NCBI GenBank assembly: GCA_005779525.1
Contig: SXIZ01000155.1
Span: forward strand, 1-13,554
Reading direction: 5' to 3'
DNA: 13,554 nt
DNA from: Methylococcaceae bacterium
Lineage (GTDB): Bacteria; Pseudomonadota; Gammaproteobacteria; Methylococcales; Methylomonadaceae
The position numbers and the translations under genes were made by a program. Of this stretch, positions 5,259 to 12,528 are shown piece after piece (the stretch's first letter is position 1; each line of letters opens with the position of its first letter). The notes under the pieces were generated by a model that saw only the letters and a program-made list of their open reading frames with translations, ran no database searches and was not told the DNA's origin.

Positions 5259-8210
5259 ATGCAGTTTAAGTGTCTACGCGCACGATTAAGCTTTGTTACG
5301 CTCAATTTAAGTAGCTTTATTTTGATGTGCTGCATGCTGAGTACGCAATCCAGTGCGTATGCCGTGCAAACATTAGACGTATCATTGAACAATAATACAA
5401 TATTGTTAACCCCCAAACATGGGGGTGATGGTTCTGCCTGGGGAGTAGCGCAGTGCAATAGCTGTCATGTCATCAACAAAATCCATAAAGAAGCTCCTAA
5501 AATTCGCGATATTGTCAAGGCTAAGGGCTATGCTACTTGTGCTGGCTGTCATGGCGATAATGGGGTTGAATCCAATATTCGCGAATGTGTCATCTGCCAC
5601 AACGCCAAAGATTTGCCGCAAGCTCCGGTGCTTGCTGAGATTAAAAATCATAATTTCGATACCAATACCGATGCGCCGTTAAAGGATAAAGATTGTTTAG
5701 CGTGCCATATTGCAGCAGATATGGATGGAAATTTTGAAGCTGCAGTGGATTTAACTAAATTCCCGGATCAAGCGGGAGGATTAGCTCCCTATACGCAGCA
5801 AACTGATTTTTGTTTACGCTGTCATAACCAAAATCACCAACAAGCAGCATTTCGTATTAAAAATCCTGATCCGAATAATGCGCTGAGCGCTTCTGAATAC
5901 GATTTTCTCAACACGGATGTGCATGGGGTGCGCAATGGATCAGGAGTGACTACCTACGCTGGTTTGCGCGCTGGCTACAGTTATCAGAGTACGGTGGAAT
6001 GTACCGACTGTCATGCGATGCATAGTACCCATAATGAGAAATTAATTATCGGTGATTCTTCAGCGGGAGTCTTTAAGTTAGATAACGCCTTGCGTAATGC
6101 TAAGCATAAAGTGAGCGTGAGCAAGGATGATGACTCGCAGTTATGCGTACTGTGTCATGTGATGAAAACCCCCCTTGGGCAGGCAGGTAAGGATACCGGA
6201 AATGGTCTGGCGGGGGTGCATTTAACTGGTGCTGGCAGTAATTGTCGTGAATGCCATGCACATGGGAAAAATGAAAAAGCTTTGGAAGTGAATAATCCAA
6301 CTAATAATCGGCAAAGCGGAAATTTAATCTTAACGCCTACTCATGGTAAAAATGGCAATGGCACTGCTTGGGGAATTAAGCAATGTGACAATTGTCATTC
6401 CATCAGTTTGATTCATAAAGACGCACCGAATATTAAAAATATCGCTGAGCAAAAGGGTTACGTCGCTTGCACGGGCTGTCACGGTAGCAATGGGACTGAT
6501 GCCCCCAGACCTTGTGCGATATGCCATAACCCTAACGATTTGCCGCGCTCGCCGGAAGTGGTGGGCGCGAAAAAACATGACTTTGATGCCAATGGCTTAC
6601 ACGATTTACAGGATAACGATTGTGTCGCCTGTCATGAGGCCTCAGATATGAATGGTCAGTTTTCTCATGCGGTGGATTTAACTAAGATTCCTGATAAAGA
6701 GGGTGTCAAATCCGCATTGTCAGGTCAGACGGAGTTTTGCTTACGTTGCCATAATCGAGATCATCAGCCAGCTGAATTCAAAATTAAAAATCCCGATTCG
6801 AGAAATGTGCTCAGTGCAGCGGAAGATTATTTTCAGCATATTGATGTGCACGGACAGAGACCGGGCAATGGCAGCGGCACTTATACGGGATTGCGCGCTG
6901 GTTACAATTATCAGAGCAGTGTTGAATGTACGGATTGTCATGCCATGCACGGAACACATAATGATGCTTTGATTATCGGTAACTCCGCTACTGGAGTATT
7001 TAAATTAGATAACCAAGCGAGACAGGCGCGTTTTCCGGTGACCGTAAAAGATGGGGATGACTCGCAGTTATGTGTTTTTTGTCATGTGATGAATCAGCCC
7101 GTGGGGATGGGGATGGTTAACACTGGGAATGGTTTGTCGGGTGTGCATTTAACGGGTCCTGGAAATAACTGTCGGGAATGTCATGCGCATGGCAAAGGCG
7201 CTGAGGATTTACAAGTTAAAACGAGAGATGTCTCTTTACTTAAAGGGCAGTTACTCCTCACAGCAACTCATGGTAAAGAGGGTAATGGTAGTGCTTGGGG
7301 TATTGGGCAGTGCGATGCCTGTCATGCGGTGAGTCAAATTCACCGTAATGCACCAAATATTCGCGATATTGTTCGCAGCAAAGGTTATGTATCGTGTATG
7401 GGCTGCCATGGTACAAATGGCACTAATGCGGGGGTGAATATTACCACGCACCCGACGGCTGCAGGACTATTTGATGTTAATGCCACGCGTAAATGCACCA
7501 TTTGTCATAACCCCTCGGACATGCCTAGCAAGCCGGATTTAAAGGCAGCCAAAAATCATAATTTTATCGCGAGTAATGAACAGCCGTTGAGTGATGCAAT
7601 GTGTATTAATTGTCATGCGTCTTCTGACATGGATGGGCAATTTGAGTTGAATACTGATTTAACCCACTTTCCGAATAAAGCGGGTGTCTTCTTCGACTAT
7701 AACAATAGCTCGGAATTTTGTGTAAGTTGCCATAATCTGGATCATCAACAACCTATTGCCCCCATTACGGGTGCCACTACCCCTAATTTTAGCTCCCGTC
7801 ATCCATTGGTGGCGATGGAAAATAATTGGAATTTCGTCGATGTTCACGGGAAACGAAGAGGCACGGGAGATCGTACCTATGCGGGGTTACGCGACGATGT
7901 GTATAAATACGGCTCTTTGGTTGAGTGTGTCGATTGCCACAGTATGCATGGGACGCATAACGATAAATTGATTATCGATAGCACCGCAAAAGGCGTATTC
8001 CAGTTTCCTGATTTCTTGCGCAATATTCCGTTTCTAATCGATACCCCGCAAGGTGACTATTCGCAGCTATGTGTGACCTGTCACAGTATGAAAACTTTGA
8101 TAGAGCAAGGTGGGAAAAATACTGGCAATGGTATCTCGGGGGTACATCAGGTGGGCACCGACTGTCGTCAGTGTCATACACATGGCGGTGCACCTCAAAC
8201 AGGTTTATAG
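5259..8210 (+). CDS. Exported 24-heme cytochrome c with three tandem octaheme modules
   Basis: A 983-residue protein with a signal peptide (residues 1-35, ending SSAYA) and 24 CxxCH sites arranged as three repeats of eight. Modules start near residues 48, 356 and 665, a period of about 309. Each opens with L(L/I)LT-x-x-HG, then G(S/T)AWG and C-x-x-CH. In order the sites are CNSCH/CDNCH/CDACH, CAGCH/CTGCH/CMGCH, CVICH/CAICH/CTICH, CLACH/CVACH/CINCH, CLRCH/CLRCH/CVSCH, CTDCH/CTDCH/CVDCH, CVLCH/CVFCH/CVTCH and CRECH/CRECH/CRQCH. Modules 1 and 2 are the closest pair; module 3 has insertions around its third and fifth sites. Many extra conserved His (HNF, DVHG, MHGTHND, GVHL, HAHG) could be distal ligands. 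There is no lipobox, so it should be a soluble periplasmic or extracellular wire or capacitor. An AGGA 9 nt upstream supports the start. Confidence 0.93.
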   Translation: MQFKCLRARLSFVTLNLSSFILMCCMLSTQSSAYAVQTLDVSLNNNTILLTPKHGGDGSAWGVAQCNSCHVINKIHKEAPKIRDIVKAKGYATCAGCHGDNGVESNIRECVICHNAKDLPQAPVLAEIKNHNFDTNTDAPLKDKDCLACHIAADMDGNFEAAVDLTKFPDQAGGLAPYTQQTDFCLRCHNQNHQQAAFRIKNPDPNNALSASEYDFLNTDVHGVRNGSGVTTYAGLRAGYSYQSTVECTDCHAMHSTHNEKLIIGDSSAGVFKLDNALRNAKHKVSVSKDDDSQLCVLCHVMKTPLGQAGKDTGNGLAGVHLTGAGSNCRECHAHGKNEKALEVNNPTNNRQSGNLILTPTHGKNGNGTAWGIKQCDNCHSISLIHKDAPNIKNIAEQKGYVACTGCHGSNGTDAPRPCAICHNPNDLPRSPEVVGAKKHDFDANGLHDLQDNDCVACHEASDMNGQFSHAVDLTKIPDKEGVKSALSGQTEFCLRCHNRDHQPAEFKIKNPDSRNVLSAAEDYFQHIDVHGQRPGNGSGTYTGLRAGYNYQSSVECTDCHAMHGTHNDALIIGNSATGVFKLDNQARQARFPVTVKDGDDSQLCVFCHVMNQPVGMGMVNTGNGLSGVHLTGPGNNCRECHAHGKGAEDLQVKTRDVSLLKGQLLLTATHGKEGNGSAWGIGQCDACHAVSQIHRNAPNIRDIVRSKGYVSCMGCHGTNGTNAGVNITTHPTAAGLFDVNATRKCTICHNPSDMPSKPDLKAAKNHNFIASNEQPLSDAMCINCHASSDMDGQFELNTDLTHFPNKAGVFFDYNNSSEFCVSCHNLDHQQPIAPITGATTPNFSSRHPLVAMENNWNFVDVHGKRRGTGDRTYAGLRDDVYKYGSLVECVDCHSMHGTHNDKLIIDSTAKGVFQFPDFLRNIPFLIDTPQGDYSQLCVTCHSMKTLIEQGGKNTGNGISGVHQVGTDCRQCHTHGGAPQTGL

Positions 8211-8490
8211 CGACCAGTCTGGTTGGTTTAATCGGGGGATTAGGTGGAATAAGGGCTAAAAGGCCTTAGTTTAAATGCATACTGCCCCAGTGTATAAGTG
8301 ACCTTCTAGATAACTCAATTTTTAGGCGGTCGGCTCAAATAAGTTAAATCACGCAGGAGTAGGTGAAAAGACATATTTTTCCCCAGATTGATTGGCGCAT
8401 TGACTTAATTGCAGAGAATAGCTGGAGTCTAAAATATTTAAAATCAGAGTTTTAAGTACGAATTTTATAGTCTGGCATTCTATTTGCTAT
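8211..8490. other. Intergenic region after the 24-heme cytochrome gene
   Basis: No coding frame is convincing. Just after the stop an imperfect palindrome around AAGGCCTT (8260-8270) is followed by AGTTTAAA, a poor terminator candidate. A TTGACT at 8400-8405 looks like a -35 box but has no fitting -10 box at normal spacing. Otherwise I see nothing recognisable before the repeat at 8491. Confidence 0.35.
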
Positions 8491-8602
8491 GTTACTAGTA
8501 CTCAGTCTATTTGATTATGGCGCGCGTAACAACGAGAAACCATTCGTGGTGAGCTCGTCGAACCATGAACCACAAGTCCTTCGACAAACTCAGGACGAAC
8601 GG
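8491..8602 (+). repeat. Dispersed inverted repeat, family B, intact copy
   Basis: Two 23-nt arms, 8540-8562 (CCATTCGTGGTGAGCTCG...) and 8580-8602 (complement of CCGTTCGTCCTGAGTTTG...), pair at 18 of 23 positions around a 17-nt loop. The TGAG(C/T)T(C/T)GTCGAA and CCATGAACCACAAG words are familiar to me from intergenic repeats in many unrelated bacterial genomes; that is recollection, not a search. The left flank (TACTAGTAC...GGCGCGCGTAAC) is shared with the decayed copy at 366-445, so it seems part of the unit. Just downstream, 8603-8640 repeats GAGTACT-type words and may belong to the same element. A short frame through here is not a gene. Confidence 0.65.
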
Positions 8603-8680
8603 AGTACTTGTAAATACTCGACAAGACAAGTTGATTGAGTACTCGGGTTCATTCTCGAACTGTTGGAGATCTAAATTAGG

Positions 8681-8750
8681 AAATGTAAGGATACTTGGAG
8701 CAAGGAGGTCGGGTGAGGGGCGGTTGATTACCCCTCATTTTTTTACATTT
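8681..8750 (+). promoter_or_regulatory. Nested inverted repeats in the leader of the electron-transfer cluster
   Basis: AAATGTAA (8681-8688) is perfectly complementary to TTACATTT (8743-8750). These arms enclose a terminator-like hairpin at 8714-8744, and the right arm directly abuts the ribosome site AGGAGG (8751-8756). Outer-stem formation would use the last bases of the T tract and sit against the ribosome site. A second AGGAGGT (8703-8709) lies inside the loop, before a tiny GTG-started frame of four codons (8713-8727). The arrangement looks like an attenuation leader. No ligand or protein binding site is evident, and the regulatory role is inferred from position and pairing alone. Confidence 0.4.
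8714..8744 (+). terminator. Strong intrinsic-terminator-like hairpin just before the cluster's first gene
   Basis: TGAGGGG (8714-8720) pairs perfectly with CCCCTCA (8731-8737) across a 10-nt loop and is followed at once by seven T. This is the best terminator in the window, yet it sits 17 nt before a start codon with an excellent ribosome site. Either it ends transcription from upstream and a promoter is hidden very close by, or it is a conditional attenuator. Confidence 0.65.
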
Positions 8751-8761
8751 AGGAGGTTGTT

Positions 8762-9043
8762 GTGAAAAATGTTCGTCGACATGATGCGCTCATGCCGTAT
8801 CCAGAAACTAATTTTAAACTGGCTAAAAGTGCTAAATACCCCCATTGGGTACAGCTTGCTTTACCGTGGGTGGCGGGTGCCGGAATAGCGGTGGGACACC
8901 TATTGACGTCAACAAATTGCAGTGTACCTAAGCAAGGCAGTTGTAGTGCTTGCGGTAGTTGTGTGGTTGCCTTGGGATCACTGACCGCTTGGGCATTATT
9001 AAAACAAAAACAAGCAAACAAAAAACCATTTTACGAACAATAA
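8762..9043 (+). CDS. Small Cys-rich membrane protein of unknown function
   Basis: A 93-residue protein starting at GTG, with AGGAGG at 8751-8756 five bases upstream. It has two hydrophobic segments (about 29-49 and 67-80) and between them a cluster of four Cys: C53, then C61-x-x-C64-x-x-C67 (CSACGSC). A Lys-rich C-terminal tail follows. Four Cys in this spacing could bind an iron-sulfur cluster or another metal at the membrane surface, but I do not know the family. It lies 20 nt before the ferredoxin gene, so both are probably made from one transcript. That suggests a membrane-linked redox partner for the ferredoxin. Confidence 0.75.
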   Translation: MKNVRRHDALMPYPETNFKLAKSAKYPHWVQLALPWVAGAGIAVGHLLTSTNCSVPKQGSCSACGSCVVALGSLTAWALLKQKQANKKPFYEQ

Positions 9044-9063
9044 TCAACTGAGGAGAAAGCTGC

Positions 9064-9309
9064 ATGTCATTACTGATTAGTGACGAGTGTATTAATTGTG
9101 ATTTATGTCTTCCAGAGTGTCCCAACGAAGCAATTAGCCAAGGGGATAATACTTATCAAATCGATCCCAAGTTATGTACTGAATGTGTTGGACATTTTGC
9201 AGAGTCCCAATGTATTTCAGTGTGTCCGGTCGAATGTATCTCCAAAGATCCACGCTATCCAGAGGATCACGCAACATTACTCAAAAAATATAACAGTTTA
9301 GTGCATTAA
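9064..9309 (+). CDS. yfhL: YfhL-type 2[4Fe-4S] ferredoxin
   Basis: An 81-residue cytoplasmic electron carrier with two [4Fe-4S] clusters. Cluster motifs are C9-x2-C12-x2-C15-x3-C19-P, and C38-x2-C41-x8-C50-x3-C54-P. The eight-residue loop between the second and third Cys of the latter (CVGHFAESQC) and the opening LLISDECINCDLC are hallmarks of the YfhL/Allochromatium-type (Alvin) ferredoxins, known for very low reduction potentials. The C-terminal tail is somewhat shorter than that of E. coli YfhL, and an extra Cys58 follows the second motif. GAGGAGAA about 8 nt upstream supports the start. Its place among exported cytochromes and a NapH-like protein suggests it could exchange electrons with that membrane protein, which is inference. 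Confidence 0.95.
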   Translation: MSLLISDECINCDLCLPECPNEAISQGDNTYQIDPKLCTECVGHFAESQCISVCPVECISKDPRYPEDHATLLKKYNSLVH

Positions 9310-9419
9310 TAACAGTTCAATGATTGGAAAATTAGCTATTCCAAGGATGGGGGTGAAATTTAAGTTGCGCAGTAACACACGATCTCCAGTGCTGGTTTAC
9401 TAGACTGGTATTTGTGGTT

Positions 9420-10736
9420 ATGCATGGGTTTGTTTTGATAATTTTGTTGTTCTTCAGCGTTAAAAACTATGCAGCCAACTGGCACGGCGCAGTGATTTCA
9501 AAAATGCAAACAGATAATCGGTATACCAATAATGCTAGTTATTTTGCTGAAGTGATTGGTCGGGCAGAATATGAAGACCAACATTTAGATTTGCAGAGTG
9601 GGATGGATATCTTGTTACGTCATGGGAATTACGAATTTAATAATCGGGAAGATTTTTATCGCCTGTTCGTACAAAAGGGCTTTCAAGCGTTACAAACCAC
9701 CTTCAAAGTGGGACGGTTTGAACAAGCGGATAGCCTGGGATTTTATACTTTAAATGGGGCAAGTGCCCTCTGGCAAAATCAACAAAAAAATACCAGTGTT
9801 GAGTTGTATGGTGGTGTGCCGCAACGTTTTGACGATCTTGATAGTGTGAAGGGTGACGCCTTATTTGGGGTTAAAAGTACGCTGTTACGTAAGCTAAATT
9901 GGCGCTCCGAGTGGTTACGTTTTTCCTTGGATAACATGGATTTACGGGTGGGTTACCAATACTTTGCGGGCCAAGATATGAGTAGATATATCCCAACAGC
10001 GCAGCGGAATAGCAGCACGGCAACGGGTAATAAGTTTTCGATTGGTTTGAATTTTCAAGGTAAGACCGATTGGCCGTGGGCAAAAAAATATGAGTCGCGC
10101 TTTCTCGGTGTTTATCGTTTGGACACCAATACCCTGGAAGACGGGCAATTTGAAACTCAGGTGGATGTGAATAAAAACACGCGCTTAAGGGGTGTTTATG
10201 AATACTATCGGCCAGATCGTTATGCGAATCCAACGTTTAGAGAGCAGTTTTACAGCCAATATGGTTTTGGCAAACAAGATTTGTTTAAAGTTTCGCTGCA
10301 TCAGCGATGGCAGGATGCAGTGGAATATTCAGTTGGGGCGATTTACACCACACGTCCGCGTGGAGATGCAGGCTATGGGATTAATGCCGGGATCAGTGCT
10401 CGATGGTTACGCAATCTTAAAACTGGAATCGAGTTTGATCATATCCAAGTGACCGAAGACAAGGTGAGCGCCTTATATTTAAAAAATGAATTTTTCGTTG
10501 ATTCGCGCAACAGTGTTTTGTTAAGCGCAGCGTTACGCCGAGAGGAGAAAGCCTTATATGGTGAAAATTGGGTCAAGGGGGTCGAGAGCCGCTGGAATTA
10601 TATGATTAAAAACAATGTGGTCTTGAGTTTTACGGCTAATTATATCTGGAATAGTAATCTACAGAATGAATACCTAGGTGCTTTACAAGTTACTTACTAT
10701 TTCGATAATTTCAAACCCAAGCAACGCAATGACTAA
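9420..10736 (+). CDS. Outer-membrane beta-barrel protein, probable porin of a porin-cytochrome conduit
   Basis: From ATG 9420 the protein has 438 residues; a GTG at 9414 is possible and neither has a good ribosome site. A signal peptide (HGFVLIILLFFSVKNYAA) is followed by many alternating amphipathic strands rich in Tyr, Trp, Arg and Asp, with no long hydrophobic helix. The last strand, ALQVTYYF, resembles the C-terminal signal of barrel proteins, though nine further residues follow. The strands and length would fit a barrel of roughly 16-20 strands. It is much smaller than MtrB-type porins (about 650-700 residues) and closer to Geobacter OmbB-like porins. The next gene, a heptaheme cytochrome, overlaps its stop by 8 nt, which argues that the two proteins form one complex. 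No family is certain from sequence alone; ordinary porin is the alternative. Confidence 0.8.
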   Translation: MHGFVLIILLFFSVKNYAANWHGAVISKMQTDNRYTNNASYFAEVIGRAEYEDQHLDLQSGMDILLRHGNYEFNNREDFYRLFVQKGFQALQTTFKVGRFEQADSLGFYTLNGASALWQNQQKNTSVELYGGVPQRFDDLDSVKGDALFGVKSTLLRKLNWRSEWLRFSLDNMDLRVGYQYFAGQDMSRYIPTAQRNSSTATGNKFSIGLNFQGKTDWPWAKKYESRFLGVYRLDTNTLEDGQFETQVDVNKNTRLRGVYEYYRPDRYANPTFREQFYSQYGFGKQDLFKVSLHQRWQDAVEYSVGAIYTTRPRGDAGYGINAGISARWLRNLKTGIEFDHIQVTEDKVSALYLKNEFFVDSRNSVLLSAALRREEKALYGENWVKGVESRWNYMIKNNVVLSFTANYIWNSNLQNEYLGALQVTYYFDNFKPKQRND

Positions 10737-11325
10737 ATGGCTATTCTGGTTTCTGCTCGCTACTTTGAGTAGTGCAATCATGGCAGAAAATATTAGTTTG
10801 AAAGATACCAAATGGTGGGAGCAGCGCAACAAACGCGAGGATATTTATTATCCGCATAACATTCATAAGCAATCCATGGAGCAGGAAGGTGATAGCTGTA
10901 TGTTATGTCACACCTTTAATAAAAATAAGGTGGTTGAGGAAAAACAATTAAAGGCACTTACCACGATCGCGAATGAGCCGTTAGAAAAAATTTGCCATGA
11001 TTGCCATGTCACGGATTTGCGTGCTCCTTGGCGTTGTGAGTTATGCCATAAAGATAAAACGAAGATTTGGCCGGATGATCATAATTTTAATTATATCGAT
11101 CATCACGGTGAAGCTGCGCGACGCAATGAGGCTGGTTGCCGGGCATGTCATTTGGAAGTGGCGTATTGTTCAGATTGCCATTTAAAGCGCGACACTTCTG
11201 GGCCGGATTATCATCCGATGGGTTATCAGTCAAATCATGGGATTGAAGCCAGAATGATGGCTTCCAATTGCGGGCGTTGCCATAACAGTTTTTATTGTGA
11301 TGATTGTCATCGGAATAAGCGCTAA
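10729..11325 (+). CDS. Exported heptaheme cytochrome c, coupled to the beta-barrel
   Basis: Starting at ATG 10729 within ATGACTAA of the barrel's end, this 198-residue protein has a signal peptide (MTKWLFWFLLATLSSAIMA) and seven CxxCH sites: CMLCH at 57, CHDCH at 89, CELCH at 103, CRACH at 137, CSDCH at 147, CGRCH at 181 and CDDCH at 190. Two of them come in close pairs near the end (RACH...CSDCH and GRCH...CDDCH). Extra His occur in PHNIHKQ, DDHNFNYIDHHGE, YHP and NHG, enough for bis-His ligation of most hemes. The heme density (one per 28 residues) fits a compact wire that could plug a barrel, as MtrA does in MtrB, but MtrA-type proteins carry ten hemes. An upstream ATG at 10678 would remove the signal from the N-terminus and is unlikely. 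Confidence 0.92.
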   Translation: MTKWLFWFLLATLSSAIMAENISLKDTKWWEQRNKREDIYYPHNIHKQSMEQEGDSCMLCHTFNKNKVVEEKQLKALTTIANEPLEKICHDCHVTDLRAPWRCELCHKDKTKIWPDDHNFNYIDHHGEAARRNEAGCRACHLEVAYCSDCHLKRDTSGPDYHPMGYQSNHGIEARMMASNCGRCHNSFYCDDCHRNKR

Positions 11326-11395
11326 TGGGCAAGTTTCAATGTGCACTAGCGATAATAGTTTTATCTCTCCGTGGGTGTCTCTGGGATGACCAACT

Positions 11396-11410
11396 CCCCC
11401 TCAGGGGGGG
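11396..11410. other. GC-rich hairpin between heptaheme and hexaheme genes
   Basis: CCCCC, a 3-nt loop TCA, and GGGGG form a tight stem in the 120-nt gap, about 36 nt before the preferred start of the next gene. There is no T tract. It may affect mRNA stability or translation between the two cytochrome genes. Confidence 0.3.
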
Positions 11411-11445
11411 CAGAAAATTGCCCGTGGCAGGGCGTAGTTAGCGTG

Positions 11446-12516
11446 ATGGACAAATCGCTGATGTGTTGTCGCGTAGTGTTAATTATTTGGTGCGTGCTTC
11501 AGAGTTTGGCTGCCTGGGCAAAGGATAATCAAGGCGTGGTTATTGCCAGTGAATCAGGTTCTGAATATAGCATTTCAGTGACTGAAATGCTCGAAGCGGC
11601 AGCTCGAGCGAAAGCTAAAGGCTTAGGGAGTTCAGGTAAGTCTACTGCGACCTATACCGCGAATCAGCCTGTAGACACGAAAATACTTACACCGAAAAAG
11701 CAGAAATTACCTGAGTTACATCACGTAGTCGGGGTGCCCTTAGCGAAAACTATGCATCCAAAGGAAGCGCTGGAGTTAGGCGAAAAACAGGAATTGGTTT
11801 GTGCGACCTGTCACGGTATAGAAAAAATTGATGAAATCCCAGTAGAAAAAGTGGATCGCAAAGCCACTAATTTTCTAAAAGGTGGCCCGTATGCCACGCT
11901 CACTGATTTTTGTTATCGCTGCCATACAGAGAAGGAAAATGAAAGACCCAATATCCATGTGATGCTGGATGAGCAGGGCAAAATTAAGGAACAACATTGT
12001 ACCTATTGTCACGAGAAAGCGTTAAAACGTGACCAAGTTTATAAACCAGAGGAGTTGAAACTACGGGTAGCAAGAGAAGCTATTTGCTTTGGTTGCCATT
12101 TGAAAACCCCACATTTAAATGCCTTGCAACATCAGGATAAGCCAAGTGAAGAAAAACTAAAACAGTTGCACGAGTCAGAAAAAAAATTGGGAATTAGTTT
12201 GCCGTTGAGTAATGCAGGAAAAGTGATGTGTGTGACCTGTCATTCACCGCATCCGAATGGCGTCATCAAGGCCTCTTTACCTGCAGCAAAACAAGTGGCA
12301 AATAACGATTTAAAAACTGGAGTGACCTATGAAAAGCATCTTTGGGGAGCGGTGTATGCCAGCGATAAGCAGCAGCGGTTGGATGAGCTAGAGCGTAAAA
12401 CTGGACTCCTGCAAGAATTGGAATACCAGCGCATAAAATCCGAAGTATTACTCAGGCTGCCTGCCAAGGATGGTTCCTTGTGTCTTGCCTGCCATACCTT
12501 TAACGACCGTGAATGA
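11446..12516 (+). CDS. Exported hexaheme cytochrome c
   Basis: From ATG 11446 the protein has 356 residues; an in-frame ATG at 11371 would put 25 extra residues ahead of the signal peptide and is less likely. The signal runs through VVLIIWCVLQSLAAWA. Six CxxCH sites follow: CATCH at 119, CYRCH at 156, CTYCH at 185, CFGCH at 214, CVTCH at 262 and CLACH at 346. The first 90 mature residues are heme-free, with an Ala/Lys-rich helix and a Thr/Pro-rich linker. Between the fourth and fifth sites, and again between the fifth and sixth, lie charged helical stretches (SEEKLKQLHESEKKLG and QQRLDELERKTGLLQELEY) that could mediate pairing. A periplasmic shuttle or a partner of the membrane iron-sulfur protein encoded next (12 nt away) is the best guess. 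I do not recognise the family. Confidence 0.9.
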   Translation: MDKSLMCCRVVLIIWCVLQSLAAWAKDNQGVVIASESGSEYSISVTEMLEAAARAKAKGLGSSGKSTATYTANQPVDTKILTPKKQKLPELHHVVGVPLAKTMHPKEALELGEKQELVCATCHGIEKIDEIPVEKVDRKATNFLKGGPYATLTDFCYRCHTEKENERPNIHVMLDEQGKIKEQHCTYCHEKALKRDQVYKPEELKLRVAREAICFGCHLKTPHLNALQHQDKPSEEKLKQLHESEKKLGISLPLSNAGKVMCVTCHSPHPNGVIKASLPAAKQVANNDLKTGVTYEKHLWGAVYASDKQQRLDELERKTGLLQELEYQRIKSEVLLRLPAKDGSLCLACHTFNDRE

Positions 12517-12528
12517 GGAGTAACCGCC

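Noticed and set aside
5400..8200. Regularly spaced repeated DNA words suggesting a repeat array
   Set aside because: They are codons of the three octaheme protein modules, with a period of about 925 nt and diverged copies. There is no short direct repeat with unique spacers, so this is not CRISPR.
8400..8435. Sigma-70-like promoter (TTGACT)
   Set aside because: No acceptable -10 hexamer occurs 16-18 nt downstream; the nearest TAAAAT is 24 nt away.
8565..8765. 66-codon frame through the repeat and leader
   Set aside because: It covers the family B repeat arm, the terminator hairpin and the ribosome site of the next gene, none of which look coding.
10678..10728. Upstream ATG extending the heptaheme protein by 17 residues
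   Set aside because: It would lie deep inside the barrel gene, lacks a ribosome site and would bury the signal peptide. ATG 10729 gives a clean signal sequence.
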